64,000 nt of DNA from Haladaptatus litoreus. GTDB taxonomy: Archaea; Halobacteriota; Halobacteria; Halobacteriales; Haladaptataceae. The notes under the pieces are model-generated. The model saw only the letters and a program-made list of their open reading frames with translations, had not been told where the DNA came from and searched no databases. The DNA lies in NCBI RefSeq assembly GCF_900156425.1, contig NZ_FTNO01000003.1:338899-402898 (forward strand). The letters run 5' to 3'. Positions 63,759-64,000 of the stretch are shown one piece after another (within the stretch, counting starts at the first letter, position 1; each line of letters begins with the position of its first letter). A program made the translations under genes and the position numbers.

Positions 63759-64000
63759 ATGAAATTTCGACGACCCCGATTAGCATAGAGGGAAGCTGAC
63801 GAGACGGCACAGCAACGCGCACAGGCCGAACAGTTCTCCTTCGACATCGATGCCCCCGGACTCGCAGAAGTCACCAATGAGAGCCACGAGAATCCCGCAG
63901 ACCACCAGTACACTGTCTCCATCGACGACGTGACCGAGGACCTGATGGCCTGCACGTGCCCACACCATGTTCACCGCAACGCCTTCTGCAAACACATGGC
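63759..64000 (+). pseudogene. SWIM zinc-finger protein, 5' part with early TAG; runs off window
   Basis: ATG 63759 opens MKFRRPRLA, then TAG at 63786-63788, then READETAQQRAQAEQFSF in the same frame continues to a SWIM motif CTCPHHVHRNAFCKH (CxC...CxH) at the window edge. It resembles small haloarchaeal SWIM proteins common on plasmids. If the true start lies after the stop no ATG is nearby, so it is probably broken. The rest is outside the window. Confidence 0.55.

Overview
This window is from a halophilic archaeon (class Halobacteria). The proteins are acidic, many exported proteins carry twin-arginine (Tat) signals, several with lipobox cysteines, and many small families are typical of haloarchaea. 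The genus cannot be named from the sequence alone. A ParA-type partition locus with an iteron array, many insertion-sequence remnants, a high density of broken genes and uneven base composition suggest a plasmid, megaplasmid or genomic island. No rRNA, tRNA, CRISPR array or recognisable replication initiator was seen.

Layout. 1-9.7 kb is a copper-handling cluster: two paralogous four-helix-bundle copper storage proteins (one cut by the window edge), an Lrp/AsnC regulator with a metal-binding TRASH tail, a CopZ-like chaperone, a SHOCT membrane protein, a TSUP exporter with a Tat-exported cupredoxin, a CBS protein, a CopB-type CPH P-ATPase and a permease with a built-in YHS metal domain. 9.8-12.7 kb holds an MFS transporter and a divergent pair: a His-rich NicO/RcnA-like nickel/cobalt transporter and a NikR-like regulator. 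Two inverted copies of a ~140-bp repeat (about 13.0 and 22.6 kb) bracket small membrane genes, an AI-2E family transporter, a frameshifted thermonuclease, a dockerin-tailed multicopper oxidase and a PAP2 phosphatase. 22.8-28.1 kb has small membrane and zinc-ribbon proteins, degenerate transposases and a two-gene module resembling a toxin-antitoxin pair.

28.3-37.7 kb carries cytochrome bd oxidase (cydAB), IS debris, a GNAT acetyltransferase, a medium-chain dehydrogenase, a PaaK-like adenylate-forming enzyme and a TrkA/DHH pair. 38.1-41.8 kb is a decayed sugar operon in which a GH2 glycosidase, a galactonate dehydratase and an SDR dehydrogenase are each disrupted. 42.3-43.7 kb is the partition locus (ParA, an acidic partner and seven 13-bp palindromic iterons). 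44-51 kb contains MOSC, DUF3891, enoyl-reductase-like and diadenylate cyclase genes and an exported beta-helix/PQQ-propeller operon. 51.3-53.7 kb is a graveyard of an ATPase, a winged-helix regulator and TnpB beside an intact Tat-exported serine protease. 54-64 kb holds a CodA-like amidohydrolase, a Thr-rich surface protein, a CoA-disulfide-reductase-like flavoprotein, lipoproteins, small DNA-binding proteins, a prephenate dehydratase with a Tat signal, and the start of a SWIM zinc-finger gene.

Together the intact genes point to metal stress defence (Cu+ sensing, chaperoning, sequestration, efflux and oxidation; Ni/Co export) plus a bd oxidase for low-oxygen or stressed respiration, carried on mobile DNA whose cargo is decaying.
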